Shown here one piece after another: positions 32,294-39,574 of a stretch of DNA of 39,574 nt (position 1 is its first letter; each line of letters opens with the position of its first letter). The notes under the pieces are model-generated. The model was not told the origin of the DNA, ran no database searches, and saw nothing but the letters and a program-made list of their open reading frames with translations. Both the position numbers and the translations under genes were made by a program. The DNA lies in NCBI GenBank assembly GCA_017304135.1, contig JAFLBB010000041.1:1-39574 (forward strand), in the 5' to 3' direction. The DNA is from Acidobacteriota bacterium (GTDB taxonomy: Bacteria; Acidobacteriota; Terriglobia; Bryobacterales; Bryobacteraceae).

Positions 32294-33267
32294 CAGCCGC
32301 CCAGGTATTTCTTCAGGTCAGGATTCAACAGCTTCTGCACGTCGGGCTGATCCACGTTTTCCATCGTGATCACCCGCCCCTCCAGGTCCATCCGCTTCGG
32401 CGGAGTCTTCCCGTTGACCTTGTCGTGAATCGTGCGCACCGCTTCAAACCCGATCTTGAACGGGTCCTGCACCACCATCGCTTGAATCACGCCCCCGCGC
32501 AGGTCGGCAATCATCGCTTCATTGGAATCGAAGGCCACGATCTTCACCTTCCCCGCTGCCCCGCGCGACTTCACCGCCAGCGCCGTCCCCGTCGCCGAAG
32601 GCTCCGTCGAACAGAAAAACGCGTTCAGGTCCGGATGCGCCGTCAGCATGTTCTCCGCCGCCGCCATTGACTTGCTGCGGTCGCTCATCCCATACTGCTT
32701 CGCCACGATCGTGATCCCCGGAAACTCCTTCTCGATCACCTCCGTGAACCCATCCTCGCGGTCCGTCGTCGACACCGACCCCGGCAGATGCTGCACCACG
32801 CCGATCTTGCCCTTGCCCGCGAGCAAACGCCCCATCTCGCGCGCCCCCATCCGCCCTGCCTCTTTGTTGTCCGTGGCCACATAGGAGATGTAGTTCGTCG
32901 AGTCGAGCCCGGAATCGAATACCGTCACCGGAATGCCCGCCGCCATCGCCCGGTCAATCGGCGCCACCAGCGCCTTGCGATCACTCGCCGCGATCACAAT
33001 GCCATCCACGCGCTGCGCAATATAGGAGTCAAGAATCTGAATCTGCCGCGAGAAGTCCGTCTCCGTCGCCGGACCGTTCCACAAAATCTCCAGCCCGAAC
33101 TCCTGCCCCGCCGCCACTGACCCGGCCTGCACCGTCAGCCAGAAGATGTGCGACGTGCCCTTGGGAATCACCGCCACGCGCTTCTTCCCGCCGCGATTGC
33201 AGCCCGCGCCCGCCAGCCCCAACGCCGCGGCCACACTCGCCGCCGCCTGCCGCCGTGTCATTGTCAT
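32293..33267 (-). CDS. ABC-type sugar substrate-binding protein (ribose-binding-protein type), possibly a lipoprotein
   Basis: A 324-residue periplasmic binding protein of the type 1 fold (RbsB/rhizopine class). The N-terminus MTMTRRQAAASVAAALGLAG ends in GAGC, a weak lipobox, and has an RR pair. Core landmarks follow: KRVAVIPKGTSHIFW, YIAQRVDGIVIAASD, IPVTVFDSGLDS, YVATDNKEAGRMGA and VKIVAFDSNEAMIADLRGG. ATG 33267 overlaps the stop of the dehydrogenase gene by 4 bases (ATGA), which fixes it. No permease or ATPase gene is in the window, so either the transporter is encoded elsewhere or the protein acts as a sensor. Ligand probably a pentose, polyol or related sugar. Confidence 0.88.
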   Translation of the reverse strand: MTMTRRQAAASVAAALGLAGAGCNRGGKKRVAVIPKGTSHIFWLTVQAGSVAAGQEFGLEILWNGPATETDFSRQIQILDSYIAQRVDGIVIAASDRKALVAPIDRAMAAGIPVTVFDSGLDSTNYISYVATDNKEAGRMGAREMGRLLAGKGKIGVVQHLPGSVSTTDREDGFTEVIEKEFPGITIVAKQYGMSDRSKSMAAAENMLTAHPDLNAFFCSTEPSATGTALAVKSRGAAGKVKIVAFDSNEAMIADLRGGVIQAMVVQDPFKIGFEAVRTIHDKVNGKTPPKRMDLEGRVITMENVDQPDVQKLLNPDLKKYLGG

Positions 33268-34022
33268 TGAGCCGTCCAGCCCCCATCGATCAGGATGTCG
33301 GTGCCCGTAATGAACCCGGCTTCCTCGGAGCAGATAAACCGCGCCAGCGCCCCGATCTCCTCCACCTTTCCCCAACGCCCCAGTGGGATCTTCGACAAAA
33401 ACTGCGCATTCAGCTCCGGGTTGTTCATCAGCGCCGTGTTCATCTCCGTGCCGAACGGTCCCGGTGAAATGCCCACCACCGTGATGCCGTCAGGGGCCAG
33501 TTCCAGCGCCAGCGCCCGCGTCATGCCGAGCAGCGCCGTCTTGGTTGACGAATACGCCGTCCGCCCCGGAATCGAAACGTGCGACATGATCGACGTCATG
33601 TTGATAATGCGCCCATAGCCGCTGCCCTTCATGTGCGGCACAAACGCCCGGCACATCAGGAACACGCTCGTCAGGTTCGTGTTCACCACACCCATCCACT
33701 CTTCGAGCGTGAACTCCGTGATCGTCTTGCGCAGGTTGATGCCGGCGTTGTTGATCAGAATATGGATCTTGCCGTATTGCGCCGCGAGCTCTTGTTCGAG
33801 CCGCAGCACATCGGCTTCCACGGCCACATCGGCCACGTGCAGCGAAGCCTTGCCGCCCGCCTTCACCACCTCCGCGGCTGACTCTTCGAGCTTCGCTTTG
33901 TCGCGCGCTACGAGGGCGATCGTCGCCCCTTCGGCGCCCAGCGCCACCGCCATCGCCCGGCCCAGGCCGCGGCTGCCGCCCGTTATGACGGCCACTTTCC
34001 CTTGCATCGAACTGTTGGACAT
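33264..34022 (-). CDS. Short-chain dehydrogenase/reductase (SDR)
   Basis: A 252-residue classical SDR. The cofactor motif TGGSRGLG is at 14-21, NNAG at 91-94, and the catalytic tetrad is N115, S144, Y157 and K161 (YSSTK). ISPGPFGTEMN and ILIDGGWTAQ complete the pattern. These proteins oxidise gluconate, 3-oxoacyl or sugar alcohol substrates; the neighbours favour a sugar-type substrate. CAGGAGAGAG lies just before the ATG. It is the first gene of the SDR, binding protein, Ldh2-type operon, coupled to the second by ATGA. Confidence 0.93.
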   Translation of the reverse strand: MSNSSMQGKVAVITGGSRGLGRAMAVALGAEGATIALVARDKAKLEESAAEVVKAGGKASLHVADVAVEADVLRLEQELAAQYGKIHILINNAGINLRKTITEFTLEEWMGVVNTNLTSVFLMCRAFVPHMKGSGYGRIINMTSIMSHVSIPGRTAYSSTKTALLGMTRALALELAPDGITVVGISPGPFGTEMNTALMNNPELNAQFLSKIPLGRWGKVEEIGALARFICSEEAGFITGTDILIDGGWTAQ

Positions 34023-34049
34023 TCTCTCTCCTGAACTCTCTGCCCCTGC

Positions 34050-34484
34050 CTACCGCCGCCCGGCCCGCGCCATGTCGAGTATCTGCTCGGCCACCCGCTG
34101 CGGCTGGTCAATCTGTTCCATCGTGATCGAACCCGTCTCACTCGCCGTCACAATCGTGATCGCCCCCAGCCCCAGCATGCGGTCGCCCAGCGACTGCGTC
34201 ACCGTCACATCCTGAATCCGCGCCAGTTCAAGCGTCCGAGTCGTCTTCGACGCAATACCCGACTGATACCGCAGCCGCCCGTCGGCCACCGTAATCCGCG
34301 TGCTGCTTTTCACAATCCAGCGCAGCGCCGTGAACAGGCCCAGCACCACCGGGATCGCCAGCAGCCACACGTACCTATCGCCATAGGTCACCATGGCGTA
34401 CACCGCTGCCGCCAGCAGCAGCGCTTCCACCACGCCGCCGAAAATCAGAAACTTGGGGGAGGGTCGAACCTCAAATGAGGACAT
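34050..34484 (-). CDS. Membrane protein with bacterial PH (bPH_2/DUF304-like) domain
   Basis: A 144-residue protein with two transmembrane helices at about 11-33 and 38-58, then a compact beta domain (about 60-140). The domain shows SSTRITVADGRLRYQSGIAS (60-79), LELARIQDVTVTQSLGDRML and GAITIVTASETG, the pattern of YdbS/YdbT-like PH domains. It may bind lipids or membrane partners; the function is unknown. It lies 27 bp upstream of the SDR gene and may share its transcript. On the minus strand TATACAAT (34518-34511) could be its -10 region. No good ribosome-binding site is visible. Confidence 0.78.
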   Translation of the reverse strand: MSSFEVRPSPKFLIFGGVVEALLLAAAVYAMVTYGDRYVWLLAIPVVLGLFTALRWIVKSSTRITVADGRLRYQSGIASKTTRTLELARIQDVTVTQSLGDRMLGLGAITIVTASETGSITMEQIDQPQRVAEQILDMARAGRR

Positions 34485-34511
34485 AGGAAAACCAGTTGCT
34501 CCGAGGGCCTA

Positions 34512-34541
34512 TTGTATAGCAGCCGGCCGGCCCGATATCAT
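34512..34541 (+). promoter_or_regulatory. Promoter of the exported Met-rich protein
   Basis: TTGTAT (34512-34517) and TATCAT (34536-34541) are 18 bases apart, 25 bases before ATG 34567. The TTGTAT overlaps a TATACAAT read on the other strand, so the region may serve both divergent genes. Confidence 0.5.
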
Positions 34542-34566
34542 CAAGTGATTGGACGGAGGAACGACA

Positions 34567-35634
34567 ATGAAACGAACTCTCACCCTGGCCGCCGTTGCGG
34601 CCTTCACCCTCACCACCGCCATCGGCGCCGACTTCACCTACACCCAGCGCACCGAAATCACCGGCGGCAGCATGAAACAGATGATGAGCATGCTCGGCCG
34701 CTTCGCCAAGGGGGTCAATGAGCCGCAAACCAGCACCGTCTACCTCAAGGGCGGCAAGATGGCCACCCACGCCGCCAAGACCATCTCGGTGATGGATGCC
34801 GAAGCCGGCACCATGACCAGCATCGACCTCGACCGCAAGGAATACTCGGTCATCACCTTCGAAGAGATGCTCGCCTCCATGAAGAAGATGTCGGAGAAGA
34901 TGCAGGGCAACAAAGACACCAGCGCCAAAATGAACATGAAGGTGTCGGTCGACGACAAGGGCGCCGGACGCACCGTGGCCGGCATCGCCACCCGCAACCT
35001 GCTCATGAAGATCGACACCGACACCACGGCCGTCGACAAGAAAACCGGCAAGGAGGTCACCATGACCTCCACCATCGAAAACGACATGCACATCGGCAAG
35101 ACCGCCGGCAGCGAGGCCTTCCGCGAATTCGCCCGCGCCATGGAGGGCAAATTCCCACTCCAGCAGATTCCCATGCAGGCCATGATGCAGGGCGGCATCG
35201 ACTTCGACGGCCTGAAGGAGGCCGGCAAAAAGATGTCCGAGGTCGACGGACTGCCCCTGTTCACCGTCACCCGCATGATCAACGCCGGCGCGCCCGGCAT
35301 GCCTCCGCCTCAGCAGCAATCCAGCGCCCGCGAGGAACAGCCCAAGCCCTCCGCCGGTGATGCCGTCGCCGGCGCTCTCGGCGGACGCCTCGGCCGCTTC
35401 GGCGGCTTAGGCCGCAGGCCGAGGGAAGAGCCCAAAAAGCCCGAACCGGCCCCCGAACCCCAGGCCGCCTCGTCCGCCGCCCCCGCCGCCAACGCAGCAC
35501 CCGCCGCCAACACTCTGCTCGAGATGACAACCGAGGTGCTTTCGTTCAACGACGGCGCCGTCAACCCCTCCGTGTTCGCCGTCCCGGCCGGCTTCAAAGA
35601 GGTGGAAAACCCCATGAAGAAAATGGCTAAGTAG
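34567..35634 (+). CDS. Exported protein of unknown function, Met/Lys-rich
   Basis: A 355-residue secreted protein: signal peptide to about residue 21 (TTAIGA), then a beta-rich domain to about 240 with repeated Met-containing segments (KQMMSMLGRF, EEMLASMKKMSEKMQ, KMNMKVSV, MQAMMQGG). A low-complexity Gly/Arg then Pro/Ala linker spans roughly 255-315, and a short conserved-looking tail EMTTEVLSFNDGAV ends in a VPAGFKEV-type segment. The tail and layout resemble DUF4412-like secreted proteins, not certain. GGAGG lies 8 bases before ATG 34567, which excludes the upstream TTG at 34549. The stop overlaps that of the convergent FkbM gene by 8 bases. The abundance of Met suggests, but does not prove, metal binding. 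Confidence 0.7.
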   Translation: MKRTLTLAAVAAFTLTTAIGADFTYTQRTEITGGSMKQMMSMLGRFAKGVNEPQTSTVYLKGGKMATHAAKTISVMDAEAGTMTSIDLDRKEYSVITFEEMLASMKKMSEKMQGNKDTSAKMNMKVSVDDKGAGRTVAGIATRNLLMKIDTDTTAVDKKTGKEVTMTSTIENDMHIGKTAGSEAFREFARAMEGKFPLQQIPMQAMMQGGIDFDGLKEAGKKMSEVDGLPLFTVTRMINAGAPGMPPPQQQSSAREEQPKPSAGDAVAGALGGRLGRFGGLGRRPREEPKKPEPAPEPQAASSAAPAANAAPAANTLLEMTTEVLSFNDGAVNPSVFAVPAGFKEVENPMKKMAK

Positions 35635-36448
35635 CCATCGCTTCCGGCTTCGCAACCACGTGAATCCGCGGTGCGGGACTCATCTGAGCCTCCCGCGCCG
35701 CGCACATCCTGTCCACCGCCTCGGTCACCTGCCTCCTCCGCTCGCGCAGCCTTTCCCGCTCCGCCCGCTCCCGCTCCGCTTCGCGGAAAGGCTCATTTTT
35801 CCGGAAGTCCAGCCGCTCCGGAATGTACGTGGCCAGGCACTGATAGAGCGTAAAGTCGCTCTGATAGTAGGACAGGTTCGTCAAATCGTAGAGCACGAAG
35901 CCATGCGTCCGCAGGAAGTTGGAATGGTCGATCAGCGTGTCGCGGAACAGGCAGATCTGCGCCTCCAGCGTCACGATATTGGTCTTCTTGAGCGTCTCCA
36001 CGGCCCCGCGCAGAACATCCAACTCCGCCCCTTGCACGTCTACCTTCATCAGAAACGGCCCCTCCAGCCCGTGCCGCTTCACCACCTCATCCAAAGGGCG
36101 CACCGGCACACGCCGCCGCGCATACTGCGCCTGGTCGGCCTGCAGCCCGCCAATATGCGTGTTGTAAAACCCCGGATCCACCGAAAGCTCGATCTCCCCT
36201 TGCATGCTGGACAGCGCGCAGATCTCGTGCCCGCCGCCAAACGAGCGCTCCACACGCTCGTAGTGCGGTTGGTTCTCCTCCATCGCGTCGATGAAAAAGT
36301 GGCTCGCCTGGGGGTAGCACTCCGTCTGTTGCCGGATCGCGAAGAACGCCCCTTCGGCGGCTCCGATGTCGATCACTTGGGAAACTGGAATCCCGAATGC
36401 CTGCAACAGCTTGAGCGTCGTAAGGAGATCTGCTCGTTGAACGTCCAT
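35627..36448 (-). CDS. FkbM-family methyltransferase
   Basis: A 273-residue SAM-dependent methyltransferase. VIDIGAAEGAF (25-35) is the SAM-binding loop, and MKVDVQGAELDVLRGA (134-149) is the FkbM signature. FkbM proteins O-methylate sugars or polyketides and are common in polysaccharide loci. A very charged helix of repeated Glu/Arg (about 214-240, FREAERERAERERLRERRRQ) follows the catalytic domain, an unusual tail that may form a coiled coil. ATG 36448 is chosen over an in-frame ATG at 36532 because the fold begins right after it and GAGG precedes it; the upstream 28 codons are Arg-rich and look non-coding. Confidence 0.82.
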   Translation of the reverse strand: MDVQRADLLTTLKLLQAFGIPVSQVIDIGAAEGAFFAIRQQTECYPQASHFFIDAMEENQPHYERVERSFGGGHEICALSSMQGEIELSVDPGFYNTHIGGLQADQAQYARRRVPVRPLDEVVKRHGLEGPFLMKVDVQGAELDVLRGAVETLKKTNIVTLEAQICLFRDTLIDHSNFLRTHGFVLYDLTNLSYYQSDFTLYQCLATYIPERLDFRKNEPFREAERERAERERLRERRRQVTEAVDRMCAAREAQMSPAPRIHVVAKPEAMAT

Positions 36449-36592
36449 GCAGCCTCGCGGTCCGAAAGTGGCGGCGGGATTGGCCAGGCGGACCCTGTGC
36501 CGCGTTGCAGGCGCGCGCCGGCGCCTCAGCATTCATCGGCATTCGGGTCCTCACTCTTTACTCAGCGCCGCCCTTCCCCCGAACCGTGCGCC

Positions 36593-38365
36593 TTACTTCA
36601 ATTGGAGGTATGCCGAGGCGCTCTTGGCCGGATCCGCCGCCGACGTCGCAGTGACGGCAACCCAGCGGTTGGGCGTCGGATTCACCGCCGGCGCCTTATA
36701 CAGCCCCGTCGCCGATATCGTCCCATTCGCCGCGCTGCCTCCGGCCACTCCCCCCACCTTCCAGATGACACCCGTGTTCGACGACCCGGTGACCACGGCG
36801 GCATATTGCACCGTCTGGTTCGGGCTCGCCCCGGCCGAGCGCGGGTTGATCGAGATCGTGATCGAAGTCGGTGGAGGCGGAGGCGGCGGCGGACCGCTGG
36901 GAAGAGTCACATTCAGATAGGCTGTGTTCGAGGGCACGCCGTCCGGATTCCTCACAACCACCGGCGCATACTGTGACGACGTCGATACCGTCCCCGTCGC
37001 CGTCACACGGCTTTGCGATACCCAGGTCGTGGCCAGATTCGCGCCCTTGAAGTTGACCACGGCCCCCTGTTGAAACCCCACCCCATTTACCGTCAGCGTG
37101 AACGCGGCCGTCGTGATCGGCGACGGATTGAGCGAAATGATCCGCAGAGGAAGCGTGAGCAGGACGCTGGCCGTGCCCGAGGTCACCGGGGTGGCTACCG
37201 TTGCCGCCGATATCTGTACCGTCGCCGGAACCGGCAGTGCGGTCGGCGCCATATACAGACCGTTGGCGTCGATGAAGCCGCGCGTCGCGCTCCCGCCTTC
37301 CACCCCGTCCACACGCCACTTCACCGATTGATTCGACGCTCCCGTCACAGTCGCCGTGAACTGCTGGTTGCGCCCCACATACAACGAAGCGCTCCCCGGC
37401 GACACCTGCACCTGGATGGCCGAGCCGTTCTGCCGCGCCTCTCCAGAGTCGATGCTGATCATCAGCGGCGTGGCGTCAACGGCCTCAAAGGCCGAACCGG
37501 GAACATCGTGCAGCGTGTGCAGATTATCGTCGTTCCAGCGGTCGTCCGGTTTTCCCGTGATGAACCACGACGACCCGTTGTCGGCCAGGATGAGGCCGTA
37601 CTTCTTCATCGCCCGCAGAATCACCTGCACCTCCGCCGGGAACCCCGAAATGTCGAAGCTCGCCTTCAACCGGAACCGCTCGCCCATGCGCGGATACTGG
37701 GTTCCGGTGAGGCTGGAGGCAAAATGCCGGGCCGGCCACACAAACGCGCGCCGGGTTTGCGGCGCCGTGAACCGGATCGCGTGCTTGATCTCGCCCGCCA
37801 GAACCTCTTCATAGGTCACCAGTCCGGGCATGATCGGCAACCCCGCCGCGTCCGCCGAGCCCCAACCGTTCGGCCTGAGGACATTCGACCGCAGATCGTA
37901 GATCGCCCCCGAGCCGGAACTCCAGGATGCGCTCTGCGGATAGGCCGAGAACATCTCATAGAGGATGCAGTTGGTCGTGTCGATCGCAATCACGTGCCGG
38001 TCTCCCGTCGAATTGCTGCCGCCTTCAATCGGCGCATGGAGCGGGATGGCGTACGGCCCGGGATCCGACTCGCTGGCGTAGCGGAAAGTGGCGGGATATT
38101 TCGTCTGCGAGCCGTTCACAAGAATAAACGGGATTCCCCCCTGTGCTCCGTTCCAGTAGCCACCGGAAAAATCGGGATGGATGAATTTACTCGCCCCGAT
38201 CGTATTTACCAGGGTCGTCGAATTGCTTGCCGCCGGCAGATGGTCAATCGGCGTATTCCAAATGTTGTTTGCCGGGAGCACCGGGCAACCGCCCACAGTG
38301 GCTTGCCCCCAGGCGAGAGTCGTGGAAAGGCACAAAACGAGGAGAACGTACAGCAGGTGAGTCAT
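36593..38365 (-). CDS. Secreted Ig-like and IPT/TIG domain protein
   Basis: A 590-residue extracellular protein. A signal peptide (1-20, LAWGQ) is followed by an N-terminal domain (about 25-310) with CPVLPANNIWNTPIDHLP, DRHVIAIDTTNC and KHAIRFTAPQTRRAFVWPA, a beta-rich fold seen in acidobacterial secreted proteins without a known activity. An Ig-like domain (about 318-405), an IPT/TIG domain (about 406-487, IISLNPSPI), a run of eight prolines (492-499) and a second Ig-like domain (500-590) complete it. The two Ig-like domains share the pattern GG(S)A-x-(R/N)G-x-I-x-A-x-GLY-x-AP. The start has no ribosome-binding site, but TATTCT lies 9 bases upstream. Confidence 0.75.
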   Translation of the reverse strand: MTHLLYVLLVLCLSTTLAWGQATVGGCPVLPANNIWNTPIDHLPAASNSTTLVNTIGASKFIHPDFSGGYWNGAQGGIPFILVNGSQTKYPATFRYASESDPGPYAIPLHAPIEGGSNSTGDRHVIAIDTTNCILYEMFSAYPQSASWSSGSGAIYDLRSNVLRPNGWGSADAAGLPIMPGLVTYEEVLAGEIKHAIRFTAPQTRRAFVWPARHFASSLTGTQYPRMGERFRLKASFDISGFPAEVQVILRAMKKYGLILADNGSSWFITGKPDDRWNDDNLHTLHDVPGSAFEAVDATPLMISIDSGEARQNGSAIQVQVSPGSASLYVGRNQQFTATVTGASNQSVKWRVDGVEGGSATRGFIDANGLYMAPTALPVPATVQISAATVATPVTSGTASVLLTLPLRIISLNPSPITTAAFTLTVNGVGFQQGAVVNFKGANLATTWVSQSRVTATGTVSTSSQYAPVVVRNPDGVPSNTAYLNVTLPSGPPPPPPPPTSITISINPRSAGASPNQTVQYAAVVTGSSNTGVIWKVGGVAGGSAANGTISATGLYKAPAVNPTPNRWVAVTATSAADPAKSASAYLQLK

Positions 38366-38487
38366 GACGTGACCAGAATACGGGCACGTCGCGGGCCATC
38401 CAATGAGGCGGACACACGGTTATTGCTCTCCGGATCGCCTGTGTGCGGGCCATCCGGCACCTAAGAGCTAAGCACGATTTGTGCCAC

Positions 38488-38940
38488 TCACTCAGTAAGG
38501 TCCCCCATCCACCAGCGGTTCAGCAGCGCCTTGTCAGACTCGCTCAACCTCGCCTCCGGGTGCATCCACAAGTAGCTCGGCGGCGGCATGCTGCCATTGC
38601 CGGCCGCCTCCACAATCTCCCCGATTTCTTCCTCATCCAGCGTATATTCAATGGAAAAGTTGAGCCTCCGCCGCCCCCGTGAGACATGATCGGACATCAA
38701 CCACGACCCCGGACTTAGCCGCGCATACCACGGCCAATTCGTGTCGTTGGAGTGGCAATCGGCGCATGCGCGCGCCAGCAGCGTCCGCACCTGTGCCGGA
38801 ACGGCCTTCGTCTGCCAGGCCCCTGCCTTGTCGGCTTTCCCCAACGGCGGCGGCGGCGGTTGAATCGCCTGCGCCAGCGCTGCTAGGCCCACCACCACCG
38901 ACACCACCAAACCAACCCGTCGCTTCGTCAGAATCGCCAC
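38488..38940 (-). CDS. Membrane-anchored haem-binding domain protein
   Basis: A 150-residue protein starting at GTG 38940. One N-terminal transmembrane helix (about 8-26) acts as anchor or leader. The haem-binding domain carries CADCHSNDTNWPWYARLSPG (59-78), with the c-type haem motif CxxCH and the SNxTxWPWY continuation, then GRRRLNFSIEY and the MPPPSYLWMHPEARLS segment. This matches the small haem_bd family of cytochromes that probably sense or transfer electrons in the periplasm. Neighbouring genes do not reveal a redox partner. Start is tentative because no ribosome-binding site is seen. Confidence 0.85.
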   Translation of the reverse strand: MAILTKRRVGLVVSVVVGLAALAQAIQPPPPPLGKADKAGAWQTKAVPAQVRTLLARACADCHSNDTNWPWYARLSPGSWLMSDHVSRGRRRLNFSIEYTLDEEEIGEIVEAAGNGSMPPPSYLWMHPEARLSESDKALLNRWWMGDLTE

Positions 38941-38971
38941 TCTGTGTCTGACGATACAATTCCGCCAAGTG

Positions 38972-39448
38972 TTACTTCACCGCCGCCCGCTCTGCCACCG
39001 CCGCCGGAGTCGCGCGGCTGTTGCCCAGGTTATGAACCGCTACCGAGGTGAACATCCCCGACAACGCAAAGTTCGCCACCGCGGCATACGGCGCCGCTTC
39101 AGGATTCTTCCGTAACAACAACATTTGGCTGGCGATTGCCCCACCCGTGATGGCCGACTTGATGGCCATCCCCCGCGCCCGGAACCGCCCATCCGCGCTT
39201 TGTAGCAACGGGTTCCGCTCGCGCTTACCCATCGACGTCAGCAGGTCGGCCGCCGAAGCGGCCGCCATCACGGCAAGCGAGGCCTTCCACATCCGGTGTG
39301 GCCGGTGAAGGTCCCGCGATGGCGGCGCTTCCGAGCGCAACCGCGCCAACAGTTCTGGCGACAGCACCGGAGGTTCCGGCTTCGACTCGGCCCGCATCAG
39401 GGGCGCGGCGAACAACAAAGCAAGAGCAAGCTGGGTTCGTTTCGTCAC
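38972..39448 (-). CDS. Hypothetical exported or membrane protein
   Basis: A 158-residue protein starting at GTG 39448. A leader (MTKRTQLALALLFAAPLMRA) is followed by a Pro/charged stretch, a hydrophobic helix (about 54-70, ASLAVMAAASAADLLTS) and a second hydrophobic region (about 94-135). It is reminiscent of small acidobacterial proteins of unknown function. No motif was recognised. It is 31 bp upstream of the haem-binding gene on the same strand, so the two may be cotranscribed. Confidence 0.6.
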   Translation of the reverse strand: MTKRTQLALALLFAAPLMRAESKPEPPVLSPELLARLRSEAPPSRDLHRPHRMWKASLAVMAAASAADLLTSMGKRERNPLLQSADGRFRARGMAIKSAITGGAIASQMLLLRKNPEAAPYAAVANFALSGMFTSVAVHNLGNSRATPAAVAERAAVK

Positions 39449-39462
39449 AAAACCAGCCTGCC

Positions 39463-39486
39463 GGATGCATTCGTTTACGAATATCC
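39463..39486. promoter_or_regulatory. Inverted repeat upstream of the last gene
   Basis: GGAT-GC-ATTCG-TTTA-CGAAT-ATCC forms a 9-bp stem in two parts with a 2-base bulge, 14 bases before GTG 39448. It could be an operator or a leader hairpin. Confidence 0.35.
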
Positions 39487-39529
39487 AGCAGCCGTCATGC
39501 GCAGTATTGGTACTTCACCGCGGTCGAAT

Positions 39530-39545
39530 ACGGGATAGCTCCCGT
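39530..39545. repeat. Small perfect inverted repeat near the window end
   Basis: ACGGGA-TAGC-TCCCGT pairs perfectly over 6 bases. The rest of the 126-base stretch from 39449 to the end holds no gene that can be supported and finishes in 11 consecutive C. Confidence 0.4.
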
Positions 39546-39574
39546 GAAATCCGAGGGTTAGCGCCCCCCCCCCC

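Noticed and set aside
1..39574. tRNA, rRNA, CRISPR array, insertion sequence or prophage
   Set aside because: No cloverleaf, rRNA motif, regularly spaced repeat, transposase, integrase or attachment repeat was found by eye.

Overview
The window looks like a piece of the chromosome of an acidobacterium of the Solibacter/Bryobacter type. The basis is indirect: GC-rich coding DNA, three very large outer-membrane receptors with an N-terminal carboxypeptidase-regulatory-like domain and Oar-like plug (829-4143, 9320-12448, 27548-31003), many exported oxidoreductases and sugar enzymes with RR-type leaders, and PilZ-like and Ig/IPT-type proteins of kinds common in that group. No rRNA, tRNA, CRISPR array, transposase or phage gene was seen. 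The left edge cuts dprA. The right edge ends in a run of 11 C.

Layout. 1-588: dprA (minus). 829-6226 (plus): TonB-type receptor, then an exported Gfo/Idh-family oxidoreductase and an exported isochorismatase-type hydrolase. 6320-6679: small PilZ-like protein (minus). 6748-15159 (plus): the most interesting block, a probable copper-handling cassette of two small Cys-rich exported proteins, a CcmH-like protein, a beta-propeller protein with a His run and a CTCC motif, a TonB-type receptor, MbnP and MbnH. The MbnH-like protein carries an extra N-terminal cytochrome c domain and a C-terminal CusF-like copper-binding domain. 15209-16045: exported EEP nuclease/phosphatase. 16046-19493 (minus): serine hydrolase and a 772-residue glycosidase-like protein, divergent from a galactonate-dehydratase-like enolase (19522-20814). 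20926-21786: HDOD protein. 21783-27351 (minus): a tightly packed run of CZB-domain protein, xseB, ispA, tlyA, nadK and two tandem dicarboxylate/amino-acid symporters. 27548-31003 (minus): third receptor, with its own terminator. 31220-34022 (minus): SDR, sugar-binding protein and Ldh2-type dehydrogenase in translationally coupled order. 34050-39448: PH-domain protein, exported Met-rich protein, FkbM methyltransferase, Ig/IPT secreted protein, haem-binding protein and a small hypothetical protein.

How the genes work together. In characterised methanotroph systems MbnH is a di-haem MauG-like enzyme that oxidises a tryptophan of MbnP to kynurenine, creating a copper site. Here that pair follows a receptor by 73 bp and is preceded by proteins rich in Cys, His and Met. 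The inferred picture is an envelope copper acquisition or buffering system. The CcmH-like protein may help mature its c-type haems, and the CusF-like tail would place a copper carrier on the modifying enzyme itself. The rest of the window is housekeeping (isoprenoid chain elongation, NAD kinase, TlyA rRNA methylation, exonuclease VII) and sugar or organic-acid catabolism.

Several genes have a -10-like hexamer 6-9 nt before the start codon and little or no ribosome-binding site, which suggests leaderless transcripts.
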